Source: Rhineura floridana (lineage: Eukaryota; Chordata; Lepidosauria; Squamata; Rhineuridae). Taken from it: a stretch of 64,000 bases of DNA. A model generated the notes under the pieces. It did not search any database and was not told the origin of the DNA. It worked only from the letters and a program-made list of their open reading frames with translations. The position numbers were made by a program, and so were the translations under genes. Of the stretch, positions 24,701 through 33,967 are shown piece after piece (position 1 is the first letter of the stretch; each line of letters starts with the position of its first letter). The stretch is taken from NCBI RefSeq assembly GCF_030035675.1, contig NC_084489.1, positions 21,477,501 to 21,541,500 on the forward strand, read 5' to 3'.

Positions 24701-27700
24701 CTGAAGAGCTGACTGATGTTACCTCCATAGGACATTGAGCTTTGGAACATACAAAAGCAGTATTAATCTCTCTCACAGCTGATACCTGCTCCAAGAACAG
24801 CGCAACTTGAGAAAATCTCCCTTTCCTAACTCAGGGAAGAGGACTCACATGGGTCAGTCTGCGGGGGCACTCACTAGATTTGTGGGCAAATAAATTTGTA
24901 GAGTTATATACAGACAAATAAATATATTTTTAAACTAATGAAATCTCACTATGATAAAATATGAGAATCTCTGATCTAAGCAATAACTTCACTTATTGGT
25001 ACTTTCCCCTTACACACAGAGCCATAAAAGGCTCACACCCTTATTTTGCAATAAATTTGGCACAATAAATTTCATAATTTTAGAAACAGACACACACCTT
25101 CTTATTTGAAGTTGTAAATTCTGACTTTTCAAACTCTGCAACTTGCTCTAGTAAGTCTCTTGAAAAATACCAGAAAAATAATTTAGTCAAGTAATTCTAT
25201 TGAACACCAAGCTATAATTTACATTCGATACAATATAAAATGGAAGAATTAGCCCCCTAGTTTTACATGGACAAATTGTGCCAAGACAGAATTTTTCATG
25301 AACAAATATCTATAATGAAGACAAAACCAACCACCTTTTAGATGAAAAATTCTAAGACTTGGGCAACAATCCTATACACACTTACCTGGGAGTAAGCCCC
25401 ATTAAACCCAGTGGAGCTTACTTCTGGGTAGACATGTATTGGATTGCAAACACACTAGGGGCTAACTTCCATTTAATTCACTGAGTACGTCTGAATAAAC
25501 AAGACTGTGCTTTAACTTGCCATTTATGAAACTATTGTGGTGGAGTTATTACATGAGTAAGAAATACTTTATTAGTAAGGATACATTTTAAGTTGATACA
25601 AAATTATCTTTATAGTATTTTACCTATTTTCCAGCTCCGATATGTCAGTCTGTAGTTTAAGATACCAATTCTCTGCTTGGGAAAAAATCTGGCGCAGAAG
25701 TAGTACATTGGTGTGTGCTGTATTAATAAGTTCTGATTCCACTTCGCTGTGTACCACAGTTTGTAAGCCATCCAATATATCTGTCACTTCATCAATAGTG
25801 AATGTGTCTTCCACCAGCCTTAGTAGAAACAGGATTTTTTAAAATAACCATGCCAGCAACCAAAAATATCAAAGAAATAAAAGATCTTAAAAAAGAAACA
25901 CAACAATTTATTTTTATAGAAAGGTGACTGGCAATCAACACGCTTATTAAAATTGATTCTTTAAATAAAGCTTCTTAAATACATAGACAGAGATCATGCA
26001 TGTGAGAAAAGTACATTGTAAATATGGTCAATAGCAGTAATTTTTTGTTTCTGGTGGTAGCTCTTCATGTCTCATGGGTTGCTATTCCAGAGGACCTTCC
26101 AAACCTCAGAGGGTAGCATATCAGGAGATGATGGGGCTGCTGCCAGGATGAGGAAAGTGAAAAGCACTCATGTATGTACAAAAATTAGTGAATAGTGCTC
26201 TGAATCCCAGCAAGTGTTAGCAAATATATGTTACAATTTTTGTATGTAAAAGTGTTACTATTTAATAACTGATACTCCAACTGACCACTTACACTGACAC
26301 ATCTGCAGCCTATGCTGAAACAAATGTTGCTGCATTGGTTATTGGTACAGCTTCGTATTTCCTATTAAATGGCAGCAGGAAACAAGATATCAGATTCTTA
26401 TATTTATTTATATTATTTGTTTATACCTCATTTTCCAGCCAAGGTTCCCTTCCAATATGGCTTACAACAATTACATTTCAACACAAATGTTTTAAAGATG
26501 CATGTGTTTGGCAGACAGTAACAACAGTTCAGGTTCAAGGCTTTTCCTTCCACAGGGAGTGGACAGAAGGGGCTACAGGCAGAGTCAAGGGGAGTCTGGT
26601 GGTAAAGGTCCAATCCTGGAAGCAGTTCTGAAGGTGGAATTAGGGTCTGCTGGTGTTAAAGATGCAAACCCGCAGATGAAGTGTACTGACAAATGTTCTG
26701 AAGACTGGAACTCAGTTACTTTTTAAAAAGACAGGTGTTTGGGGTTTAAATGTGGAAGCTCCATATAGTAACCTGGGAATATTACCTCATCACAAATGTG
26801 TAGGATGAGACTGTGGTCACTGAGTGATGACAGAGCGCACTCTGTACTTGATCAGAAGAATTTTCTATTATTTTATGTACTGAGTATGCATATTCTGGCA
26901 CTGAAATGAGGCTGCAAATTTGAGCACTGATTCAATTTAAGCCACTATGGGGACCACCAACAAATTTGCCTTTGGTTTAACAATAAAGGGCTCAAATATT
27001 AATGAAATAATTATAAATAAAAATTAATTATTTTACTGATCAATTCCATTTCTAGATCACCCTCTCAAAAGAGCCTCGACTGATATACAATAAAATATAA
27101 AAATACAAAGTATATATTATAAATAAGACATAACAATAGCCGACGTAGTTTAAACTCAGAACCATTAAAGCAAATTGATATGTGTATATCTATCTGCCAT
27201 ATGTAATATAAAAAGAGAATTTTCATCACATACCTTAGCCATGGACTGAGCCTGACTTTCTCCTGTCTTCCAAATTTGAGTGAGACATATATACAAGTGA
27301 ATCAATCACTGGTGTGCTCATATACTGCATGCACATTTTTTAAAGTGTAAAACTGTTTTGAATATTTCTCAGTGACAGCTTGAGTCTCCAGCCAATCAGT
27401 GCTGTTTGCAAGTCTGTTGCAAACTTGCTGAATACAGTTTTTTTCAGAACTTGACCCTGGAGATGAAAGGTTAAGTTTGGACTGAACAAGAGCCAGGCCA
27501 GACATCCTGTCCCCTCATATTCACAGAGTAATTTGTGCTCTGCAAAGGAGGGGATTTTTTAGGGTGGATCAGTACAAATTCCAAGCTTTTTCAGGGTGTG
27601 GGCTTACCATTAAAAAGTGAGACAGCTGAGGATTTTTTCTCTTTTTACAAAAACAAAAGCATAACAGCAAAAAAGCTGCCACCATGTGGTGGTGGAGCTG

Positions 27701-29296
27701 CCCTTAACAGGCCAATGCATTCCTTTCTCATTGGGACTGAATGGCTGAATAGGAATGACTCCACAAAGCCATTCTGTTTCCAGTTAGAAAGGAATGCCAC
27801 TTAGTGCTAAAGGCAGCTATGCCGTCAGTTAAAGAGGCAACAACTTTTTTTTTTTTACGGAGACCCTCACAACTGCCTCATCTTTAATAAGCCACCCATT
27901 GAAAAATCCAAAAATATACCCATCTTGAAAGATTGTTTTCAAACTTTGAGGACCATTTTTGCTCTATCCCTCAATAACCAACAAAAACGTCTGGCTGAAT
28001 ATTTGGCCCAGCACTAGACTGAACACAACGAGGGTGCTTTCAAGTCATGCTCGTTGTTCCAAAATGTCTTCATCCTGCTTTTTACAAAAGTAGAGCACGC
28101 AAATATGACCACCTGACAGTTAGAATATGTCATTTCCCATACGATGTTGAAGAACGACTGCTAATATTGGTCTTGTTTGAGTTTGCAATCGTATAATTTC
28201 ATCCATAGCGTACCTGCTGTCCTTCAGGTCCTGAAAACAAGAGTCTACCGTCTTGAGACGCAGGCCACGCTTGGAGCGAGCAAATCGCATGTAGTTGATA
28301 ACCTCATTCTGGTGGTGATCATTCAGACCCAGCTCCGCCTGTGAAGAGGGTAAAAACAATAACATTCATATCAATGAAGTATCTAAGACTAAGAATTTTG
28401 GTTTTTACTGTTGTACTTTAAACTGTGCTGACCCACCGTGGGACCGTAGGGTGAAAGTTGGGTAATAAATCAACTTAATAGTGTCCTACACAAACACATT
28501 TTTAAAAATCAATTTAAATCCAGTCTTAGGATTGTGCTGTAAAGATTTATTGGTTAAAAACTGGAGCCAGAGCTATTCTATAAGTAGCAGCAGATGGTAC
28601 CATATATTTTGGAGGAAAAGATAAGATATAAACTAGAAAGAAAACAAGCAAGTAAAACTCACAATAATACGTGATGCAGTCTTGGTTATTCACTCCCAGA
28701 CTCTCACACGGAATATGTGACAATTCATAAAGCTGCAATCATGTGCCCCTCTACCTGAAAGCAAGCCCCTCTGTAGGACTTACTCTCCTTTAAAGTTGCA
28801 CAGGGCAGATTCCTCCTCCCCATCCCCGATCTGCATGATAAATTAACAGCGGCATTACGAGATTTGGCAACGAGCTAGTAGGATAAAAAGGTACAGGGAA
28901 GGCTCCCCAGGACCAAAATTATGTTACAATTCCGCCCAGACCAACGGACTCAGTCGATACTTGAGAGGCATCGTCCTGCATGAAAGGGGGCGGGGCAAGG
29001 AGGGGGAGACGGTTGAAGTATCGAGCCGGTGCGTGTTGTTGCGCCGTGAATCACGGAGATCTCAGACCTTCCGTCATGAGGAGTTCTTAATTTTTAAACC
29101 CATTGCCAAGGAGGAAAGAGCGCTCAAAAGCCTAGGCTGGTTAGGCCTCTTTCAGGCGGGAAAGGCGCCACCACTTCGGCAGACGACACCAGATTTTCTA
29201 CCCTTTCCTGGGAATTTGTTGCAATAGTTATTACGAGCAAACAGACGCGGGGCTCAAAAGGGATCGAAGTGAGGTAAGGCGTCGGTTGCTCACCAT
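6771..29296 (-). CDS. LZTFL1: LZTFL1, complete host gene, 10 coding exons
   Basis: Leucine zipper transcription factor-like 1 (BBS17), a cytoplasmic coiled-coil protein that binds the BBSome and restrains its entry into cilia, affecting Smoothened traffic. The function is known from the family. Exons on the minus strand: 29296-29294, 28338-28214, 25818-25624, 25158-25098, 24037-23969, 16441-16376, 16276-16199, 14155-13982, 8181-8078 and 6789-6771. Every junction has AG/GT and the phases fit, giving 894 nt, that is 297 aa plus stop (human 299 aa). The product starts MAELGLNDHHQNEVINYMRF, near-identical to human as I recall it. Residues 1-95 are the conserved N-terminal part; about 100-285 are heptad-rich coiled coil; the tail is KYEPDD. 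The first coding exon holds only the ATG. Intron 5 is swollen by a DIRS element, and intron 8 by CR1 and SINE copies. No disabling change was seen. Confidence 0.96.
6848..7090 (-). mobile_element. tRNA-derived SINE with BovB-like tail
   Basis: Read on the minus strand: head GCCAATGTGGTGTAGTGG, box-B-like GGGTTCGAATCCCC, then tail CCATAAGTCAGAATCGACTT. The tail matches the end of the LINE at 61865-61915, its likely mobilising partner. It lies in the last LZTFL1 intron. Confidence 0.82.
8078..8181 (-). CDS. LZTFL1: LZTFL1 coding exon 9
   Basis: The exon encodes ELEKKFQQTAAYRNMKDILS through ELRKKLS plus two bases. Read-through would hit TAA inside the donor (AA|GTAAGT). Splicing to 6789 instead restores K-YEPDD, matching human ...AQYEPED, so the spliced ending is preferred. 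Confidence 0.95.
8182..10321. other. LZTFL1 intron 8, left part
   Basis: Apart from the palindromic repeat at 8988-9064, no element or exon could be recognised. Open frames such as 8389-8775 show no family features. Confidence 0.5.
8988..9064. repeat. Short palindromic repeat copy
   Basis: GCAGTACAATCCTATACATG ... CAGAAGTATGTTCCACTGAG ... CCCAGGTAGGTA. LZTFL1 intron 8. Confidence 0.7.
10322..11560 (-). mobile_element. CR1 LINE, 5'-truncated, in LZTFL1 intron 8
   Basis: The reverse transcriptase C-terminal half is present: GIRGEVLLWISDWLRSRE, VPQGSVLGPVLFN, then the catalytic box FADDTKLF, then [20 protein letters not shown] and the end FKRRLDKFMEDRAINGY. The frame is shifted near 11090 and again near 11420, so it is dead. 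The 3' end is the typical CR1 tail with repeated ATGTTCTTAT. It is 5'-truncated as CR1 copies usually are. Confidence 0.92.
12106..12412 (+). mobile_element. Sauria SINE with clear target duplications
   Basis: A tRNA-derived head (CTCCGTGGCGCAGAG, box-B-like GGAGTTCGATTCC), a middle part, and a BovB-type tail ending GGGGACACCTTTACC. Flanks ACCTAAGCAAC (12095-12105) and ACCTAAACAAC (12413-12423) form an 11-bp target duplication with one change. It lies in LZTFL1 intron 8, opposite to the gene. Confidence 0.93.
13900..13975 (+). mobile_element. L2-type LINE 3' end fragment
   Basis: GGGGCGGTATATAAATGTAA followed by (TAAA)n in LZTFL1 intron 8, close to the exon 8 donor. Confidence 0.65.
13982..14155 (-). 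CDS. LZTFL1: LZTFL1 coding exon 8
   Basis: This 174-nt, phase-0 exon encodes FNTTQDISELENSMADLK through QLAMAEK, the central coiled coil. Block KSLEENLVTTKHDLLKVQ matches human KSLEENLATAKHDLLRVQ. It is followed by a 5.8-kb intron with CR1 and a Sauria SINE. Confidence 0.95.
14578..14669. repeat. Short palindromic repeat copy
   Basis: GGCTGCAATCCAATACACAC ... AGTAAGTCCCACTGAACCC ... GAATTGCAGCC: arms inverted around a central CACTGAA/CCCAATG. LZTFL1 intron 7. One of the best-preserved copies. Confidence 0.8.
14890..15002 (-). mobile_element. L2-type LINE 3' end fragment
   Basis: Reverse-strand tail: TTTATTTATTTTATTATTTC then ATATCCCATCCTTTCTCCCA and GCAGGAGCCCAGGGCG. It lies in LZTFL1 intron 7. 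Confidence 0.7.
16199..16276 (-). CDS. LZTFL1: LZTFL1 coding exon 7
   Basis: This 78-nt, phase-0 exon encodes ATSALDEKSKLEKALRDLQI then AQGDQK. The donor GTTTTC is weak but in the right place and phase, and the human protein continues the same way across this junction. Confidence 0.93.
16376..16441 (-). CDS. LZTFL1: LZTFL1 coding exon 6
   Basis: This 66-nt exon encodes EIARIQEENEKLKTRLKTIE and VQ in coiled-coil heptads; human has EILRLQEENEKLKSRLKTIE. The acceptor is GCCCACAG and the donor GTAAGT. The next intron is only 99 bp. Confidence 0.95.
16844..16955. repeat. DIRS inverted terminal repeat, low end
   Basis: Matches the reverse complement of 23299-23411 with a single one-base gap. It lies next to the unique terminal segment 16810-16843, which reappears inverted in the internal complementary region. 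Confidence 0.88.
17177..17258. repeat. DIRS internal complementary region
   Basis: 82 bp. The first part is the reverse complement of the low terminus (16810-16860) and the second part matches the complement of the high terminus (about 23388-23417). This is the expected template for rolling or circular DNA synthesis in DIRS elements. Confidence 0.88.
17300..18094 (-). mobile_element. DIRS tyrosine recombinase
   Basis: A 264-codon frame at the 3' side. It shows the family signature: ITSARRVSEW (first Arg), TAHSTRSAA (His-x-x-Arg) and FIRHYKIDRY (catalytic Tyr region). This recombinase, in place of an integrase, defines DIRS elements and explains the lack of a target-site duplication. Confidence 0.85.
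18125..20497 (-). mobile_element. DIRS reverse transcriptase, RNase H and methyltransferase-like region
   Basis: The N-terminal part is Arg/Gly-rich. The RT palm follows, with AVLDLKFVNRF, MPFGLSSAPRVF and the catalytic YLDDLL box. RNase H-type sequence (RTDNTCVKSHLNRQGG, ADWLSRQ) and a stretch resembling the DIRS adenine-methyltransferase domain (VDLFASSRNCQLPRYF) lie at about 18334-18966. The element as a whole is treated as a fossil. Confidence 0.85.
20763..21860 (-). mobile_element. DIRS gag-like region
   Basis: A 365-codon frame at the 5' side of the DIRS element, upstream of the RT. It begins with low-complexity M/Q/P/K-rich sequence, followed by an acidic stretch and a helix-rich second half. 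No zinc knuckle was seen. The assignment as Gag rests on position, as in other DIRS elements. Confidence 0.7.
21880..22165. repeat. Five spaced copies of GGCCACAGAGGGGGCAGGAT (DIRS leader)
   Basis: Copies start near 21889, 21930, 21975, 22061 and 22136. Several are bounded by GTACA and TGTAC, so each unit has short inverted ends. The copies are more alike than the spacers between them. Confidence 0.85.
22186..22435. repeat. Five copies of AGCCACTGAAATTAAATCTC-type unit (DIRS leader)
   Basis: Copies start near 22189, 22230, 22275, 22332 and 22410, with a partial copy near 22390. Spacing is about 40-80 bp. The unit ends in CTCCAGCC in most copies. This is a second array, distinct from the GGCCACAG array next to it. 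Confidence 0.85.
22918..23164. repeat. Three copies of a GC-rich imperfect palindrome (DIRS 5' region)
   Basis: The 22-bp unit GAGAACCGC-N4-GCGGTCTCT occurs at 22918-22939, 23051-23072 and 23143-23164. Each could fold into a short hairpin. It lies between the terminal repeat and the leader arrays. Confidence 0.8.
23299..23411. repeat. DIRS inverted terminal repeat, high end
   Basis: Reverse complement of 16844-16955. It is preceded at 23285-23292 by a small palindrome around CGTACG and ends at the TATGGAAAAT terminus. Confidence 0.88.
23625..23860 (-). mobile_element. L2-type LINE 3' end fragment
   Basis: TTTATATCCCATACTTTCTC, AAAGAGCCCAGGGTGGC, then AAAACATCTTT repeats typical of the L2-type 3' UTR read in reverse. 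It lies between the DIRS element and LZTFL1 exon 5. Confidence 0.65.
23969..24037 (-). CDS. LZTFL1: LZTFL1 coding exon 5
   Basis: This 69-nt, phase-0 exon encodes PTPELVKPKLTPLHEG and ASELLNK; human has KPKLAPLNEGGTAELLNK. Its donor GTAAGA opens the 7.5-kb intron that holds the DIRS element. Confidence 0.93.
25098..25158 (-). CDS. LZTFL1: LZTFL1 coding exon 4
   Basis: This 61-nt exon encodes DLLEQVAEFEKSEFTTSNKK after the split Arg codon; human has ELLEQVAEFEKAEITSSNKK. The donor is GTGTGT and the acceptor ends TTCAAG. It marks the start of the coiled-coil half. Confidence 0.93.
25363..25447. repeat. Short palindromic repeat copy
   Basis: GCAACAATCCTATACACACT ... GAGTAAGCCCCATTAAACCC ... 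TGGATTGCA, same unit as 14578-14669. LZTFL1 intron 3. Confidence 0.8.
25624..25818 (-). CDS. LZTFL1: LZTFL1 coding exon 3
   Basis: This 195-nt exon lies between an acceptor ending CTAAG and the donor GTAAAA. It encodes RLVEDTFTIDEV through DISELEN, including the HSEVESELINTA block shared with human. The starting base completes an Arg codon split with exon 2. Confidence 0.96.
25819..28213. other. LZTFL1 intron 2
   Basis: AT-rich intron. Only a decayed L2-type tail (26395-26500) was recognised. Confidence 0.5.
26395..26500 (-). mobile_element. L2-type LINE 3' end fragment, decayed
   Basis: TTTATTTATATTATTTGTTT then TACCTCATTTTCCAGCC and TATGGCTTACAACAATTACA, like the reverse of L2-type tails. 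LZTFL1 intron 2. Confidence 0.5.
28214..28338 (-). CDS. LZTFL1: LZTFL1 coding exon 2
   Basis: The exon lies between the acceptor CTTCACAG and the donor GTACGC. It encodes AELGLNDHH through FQDLKDS and ends in phase 2. This is the most conserved N-terminal block of the protein, and it is nearly identical to human. Confidence 0.96.
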
Positions 29297-29480
29297 GCCG
29301 AACCGCTCGGTGGTCCTCAGCGAGAGAGAGATGGTTTACAGCTCGACAGTTGCCACGGAGACGAAACAGAAGCCTCGCGAGCGCCTGCTTTAAAAATATC
29401 GTTGGCGGAGAGAGAGCCTTCGCGAGACCGGAAGTGAGGTGTTTTCAGTCGCGTGGCGAAGCCTCTGCAAACCGTCGTTT
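28930..29480 (-). promoter_or_regulatory. LZTFL1: LZTFL1 CpG-rich promoter and 5' UTR region
   Basis: This stretch is clearly richer in CpG than the surrounding AT-rich DNA and surrounds the LZTFL1 start codon at 29296. It is the likely CpG-island promoter with the 5' UTR of exon 1. The transcription start cannot be placed from sequence alone. Confidence 0.7.
29294..29296 (-). CDS. LZTFL1: LZTFL1 coding exon 1 (initiator Met only)
   Basis: The ATG is followed at once by the donor GTGAGC, so this exon adds only the start codon and the rest of it is 5' UTR. G at -3 and G at +4 (after splicing) give a good start context. The next exon begins GCG GAG CTG (A-E-L), matching the human start MAEL. 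Confidence 0.9.
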
Positions 29481-31371
29481 GGTTTGACTGTTGCACGGGA
29501 CCGAGTGAAGATTTGAGAAGGCAGCACAGAATGCTGAACATTCGAATGACAATTCTAATATCTGGGCATTGGACTTCGTGGTTACTTTTGAAGCGCTGTC
29601 TTTCTCTTCCATAGGAAACAAGTGGAATAATTCAGGGCTGTAGCGTAGGCTGCCACTGGGCAGCAGCATGCCCCCCCCCAAATCGATAACATAGAGTGTG
29701 TGCTCTTTCTAACTCAGGATTTATTTCGTGTAAGCGCACCATTTTTTTTTTTAAAGGTCTTAAATATTTTTTTAAAAATACCTTTGCCATTACTTGTGCA
29801 ATACAGCCTATTTTAGGAGATTGGTTTTTAGGCATCAGGACCGGGGTAAGTCAGTATGTGATAGGGTTGCTTTCCTAAACTCTGTTACAGCCACTGGCCT
29901 GCTTCCTCGTGTTGAAATTTCTTCTGCGATGAACTAAACGGACGGAGCGAGCTCAGCAGAAGGGATTTCCAGTCTTGCAGACATAGCAGCCCTACCATTG
30001 AGGCAGTCGTCTCAGATGGCAGATCCTGGAGGTGGGGCAGTAGCCTCAATCCCACAGCCCTTCCTGTCTGGTGGAAGATACAGCTGTGTGTGCACCCCGT
30101 AAGCTAGTTTGCTGTTCTCAAAAGTGGCAGACGGCACTGTTTCGTTGCTGGTGCTGGGAGTAAGATTCAACTACTTCTGTGTGTATGTGTGGGGAGCATT
30201 TTTTCCTTTGCCTTCAAGTTCAAGAATTAAATTACATCAGGGTAAATAAAAAACTTTGAAAAACAAACATACTCTCACTTAGGGGCAAATTATGTTGTCC
30301 TATTTATACTGTCACAATGCACAAAGCAGGGAGAAAACAAGGGTGGGATCTATTGCAGTTTTCAAAGTCCCGTAGATAAATTAACACACATAATAGCAAT
30401 ATACAACCGTAGTAAATAAAATAGGCTAAATTTGATCCATGTTTGATTCTTCAACTTGATAACCCAATTTTAAAATATATTCTTAGGAGAAAACCAGATA
30501 CACTAGCATTGCAAATTTTCCTTTTGATGATAATTGCTAGGATTGCCAGGTCTCAGCTTGTCGTGAAATTCCAGGATTTTAGCCTGTTTCTCAAGGTCTC
30601 CAGGGGAAGGAGTAAAATATCAGAATTGGGGGGGGGGATTTAGCTTGGCTTGAAAAGTTTTTGCCATTTTCTCCCCCCACCCTGCCAATCCATCAGTCTC
30701 TATCTTAAGGCACCAAGAACTAGTGGGCCCTTCCTGTGACTGCTTTGACCAAACTGTGCTCCCCACCTTTGCCCTCTGTGACTCATGATCCAAGCCTCGG
30801 GAGATCTAGCAACCTTACATAGAATTGATTCACTTTAAATGATAGTGACTTTTTATTCAGTTCCTGAGCATAAAAAGCATCAATAAACATTCTAGTCCAA
30901 GGCCATTCTGCATGTGTACAAATGTACAGATTATAAATGTACAGATGTGGTTATTACCAATGCAAGATCAATTGAGATTTGGTGTCATTATACTGTGCAA
31001 TATATTTTGGCAGGGTCAAAATCTCAAGCTATTTTTTTTTGATTAAGGAGTTAAGAAACTACATTGATTTCAATTATAAAACAAAATATCAAGTTGAATC
31101 AATTCATGTTGGTCAATTTTGCTCCTTTACAGAGCCTGTTTTTTTTTGTTCAAGATCTACCTTAACGTTAATAAACCAATGTTCAGTAATTAATGCATAA
31201 GCAGAAAAGTTGTCAAATTTTGAAACAAAACAAAACTCCAGCAAAGTTCTCTCATATTCTTTGTGCAGGTAAATTTGCCTGTGCAAAACTGGGCTTAGTT
31301 ATGTCTGTGTGGTAGTCCCTACTATGCAAGCAAGTACATATTTGAAGGGCTAAAATACATGGTGTACATTT

Positions 31372-31453
31372 CCTCTGCATGCTTACTCAGAAGTAAGTTC
31401 CATTCTGTTCAGTATGGCTTGCTACCTGGTAAGTGTGCACAGGATTGCAGCCT
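31372..31453. repeat. Short palindromic repeat copy
   Basis: CTTACTCAGAAGTAAGTTCC ... CCTGGTAAGTGTGCACAGGA then TTGCAGCC. LZTFL1-FYCO1 interval. Confidence 0.75.
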
Positions 31454-33340
31454 TATTTCCAGTGATGTAATTAAAGATACTTGAGAATAACTGAAATGTG
31501 GTTTGCTATTAGCAGTAATAGGAAATAATATAATGAGCATTCACTGCTGAAGTACACACTAGTAAATTAAATATGTAAATGGATTGGTAAATTTTATAAT
31601 TAATATCTCTTGCACTGGAGCAGAGTTACGCATTAGCCATTAACTTTGCCCATGGTAGTGAACTGAATTATTGTGGGGTTTCAGTGGTATTTGCAGCTTT
31701 GATTCTCCAGCAGTTCTCACTTCATAAGCAGTGATTTTTCTGTCTTGTACACTGAGAACTGTTTGTGCTATTGTTTTTGAGAGATAAATGTTCTTTATGT
31801 ATAGTACTGCAGCTATACCATTTACTTTCTGCTTTGTGTTTTTGGGGCATGTTACCAAATTCTTCCAAGCTACACAGGAAGTGGATTGGACTGTGAAAGA
31901 CCAACCCAAATTGTGTTTGCATTTTGACAAATTTGCAGGGCAGTATAATACCTCAAAGAGGAGGTCAGGTCTCCTTCTCCCCTGGTGCATTCACTATAGC
32001 TGCCCAATTTCCCTGCTTTTTAAAGTTTGACAGAAATATGTGTTGGCTATAGGTACATTCTTAAACTGCAAGGTTTTTTGCCTATTAGTGAATAAGTGTT
32101 TTCATTTATGTGGGTGAGCTTTTAGTGAGCATCACAAAACAAATATTCTTTGGGTTTGATCCAGAGAAACCTCCTCTTCTGAAGGACATATGTTTCTCTG
32201 ACAGGAAGCTAGGTGCAAAGTTTTCTCTAGGTGCAAACCCTCTCACAGTTTTGGAATAGATAATCATTTGAAACCAAGGTTTAAAGTAAGCTATAAATAA
32301 ACAAAAATGTCCAGACATCTTGTTGTTCAATTATGTATATTCAAAATCATAAATCTGAAGTATAACATTTGACAATAAGCCTTTCATATTAATTTGAAAT
32401 ACAAAACAAAAACTTTTTTTAAAAATAGCATTCTATCCCCTAACCACAGGAAATAGAAATAAAACTAGAGCTAAAATATTAAGTGGATTTCAGTTCAAAA
32501 TCCATTTTATATTGCACAGTCCATGGCAAACAGCATTTCAGCTTTAACATTAAATTCATAATGCTGGTCAGTTAAAAACACAATACACTCCTAGCAATTA
32601 AATAATAACACCATTCAATAATGAAATGGCAAATGTACAGTTTATCCTATATCGTTTCTGTACTATCTGCTTTTTTCCTCTTCATTTCCTTCTACAATTT
32701 CATCTTAGCTGTGGCAGGCATCCCATAGATTGGTATGGAACTACACCAGCATTGTACAGAGTTGTATGTTGCATGAGTGCTGCCACCACTTCCCCATTGC
32801 ACTGATATAACCCTCCACCCAAATATGCACATATATTATTTAACAATACCATACCATTTAAGTATGCCTTCTTCCAGTGTCACAGAGCTTTGACTGATGG
32901 AATAAGTACATAAAGGGGCAGTGGAGATGTGAAGTAAAAGAGTAGCTGGCAGTGTGCTGGATGCTCTGCTATTTATGGATGATAGAAGTTGAGTTACTAT
33001 AGCTCTGTGCTACAGTAACTTCCACTCTCCAAGCAATTTAGCACCTTCTTCCTTTCCCCACCATTAATCATTCAGTTGGAGCCAGTCTAAATTAGCTGCA
33101 CTTAGGCATTGAAATCAGTGTGAAAAGTTAGTAATGACTTAAGTCCCATTTATTTCAATGGGATGTAAGTTCAAGTAACTTAGTCTGGTTCCAGTTCATT
33201 GTTTTTAAGAACTGTACAGACTGCCAGAACATTTATGGTTGCAAACCCCTTTTAAAAATTGGCTAGTCTTATAACTGAATAATTCTAGAGACGAGTAAAC
33301 AGCCTTTCTTACAACACCTCTGTGCACACTTACAAGTATC

Positions 33341-33429
33341 AGCACCTGGTTGGCCACTGTGAGAACAGGATGCTGGACTAGATGGGCCACTGGCCTGATC
33401 CAGCAGGCTCTTCTTCTTATGTTCTTATG
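33341..33429 (+). mobile_element. CR1 3' end fragment
   Basis: 89 bp matching the reverse complement of 10322-10412 and ending CTTATGTTCTTATG, the same CR1 tail. It is a very short 5'-truncated copy. Confidence 0.88.
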
Positions 33430-33888
33430 GGGAAAAGATTAGTTTAATAGATGCGTTAGGAAACCTCAACATTTAGGGCCTGGCTGTTGTGATGCAGAGA
33501 GTCTTAGAATATCATACAAAGAATTGCTTAACAAAGTGCATCCTCTACTTTTAAAAAATGTCATTACATACCCATAGTTCTCATTTTTGTCATAGCAGAA
33601 TTTACCTTGGTACTGGGGCTTAATGGTCTTCAGGAGGAAGTGTCAAAAGTTCAGAAAATCTATCGTGAGCGATATAATTTCATCAGTACTGCCTAGCTAT
33701 TACAGGAACTCCTTCATTCCTATGATAATTGTTTCCAGCTGGAAAAGTTTCCAAAAAGCAAACACCTTGGATTTTTTTTGGTAGGGGGTAGCAAAAGTAG
33801 AATGAAGGTGTTTTGTATTTCCCTGAAAATATTTTAAAATACATTGTTTCATTCATTTTAGTCATTTTCAGACACAAAATGTTTGTAG

Positions 33889-33967
33889 GATGCAATCCTA
33901 TACCCATTTACCTGGGAATAATTCCCATTAAACCAATGGGACTGACTTACTGTATAGGATTATACTG
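33889..33967. repeat. Short palindromic repeat copy
   Basis: TGCAATCCTATACCCATTTA ... CCCATTAAACCAATGGGA ... TATAGGATTATAC. The LZTFL1-FYCO1 interval. Confidence 0.8.
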
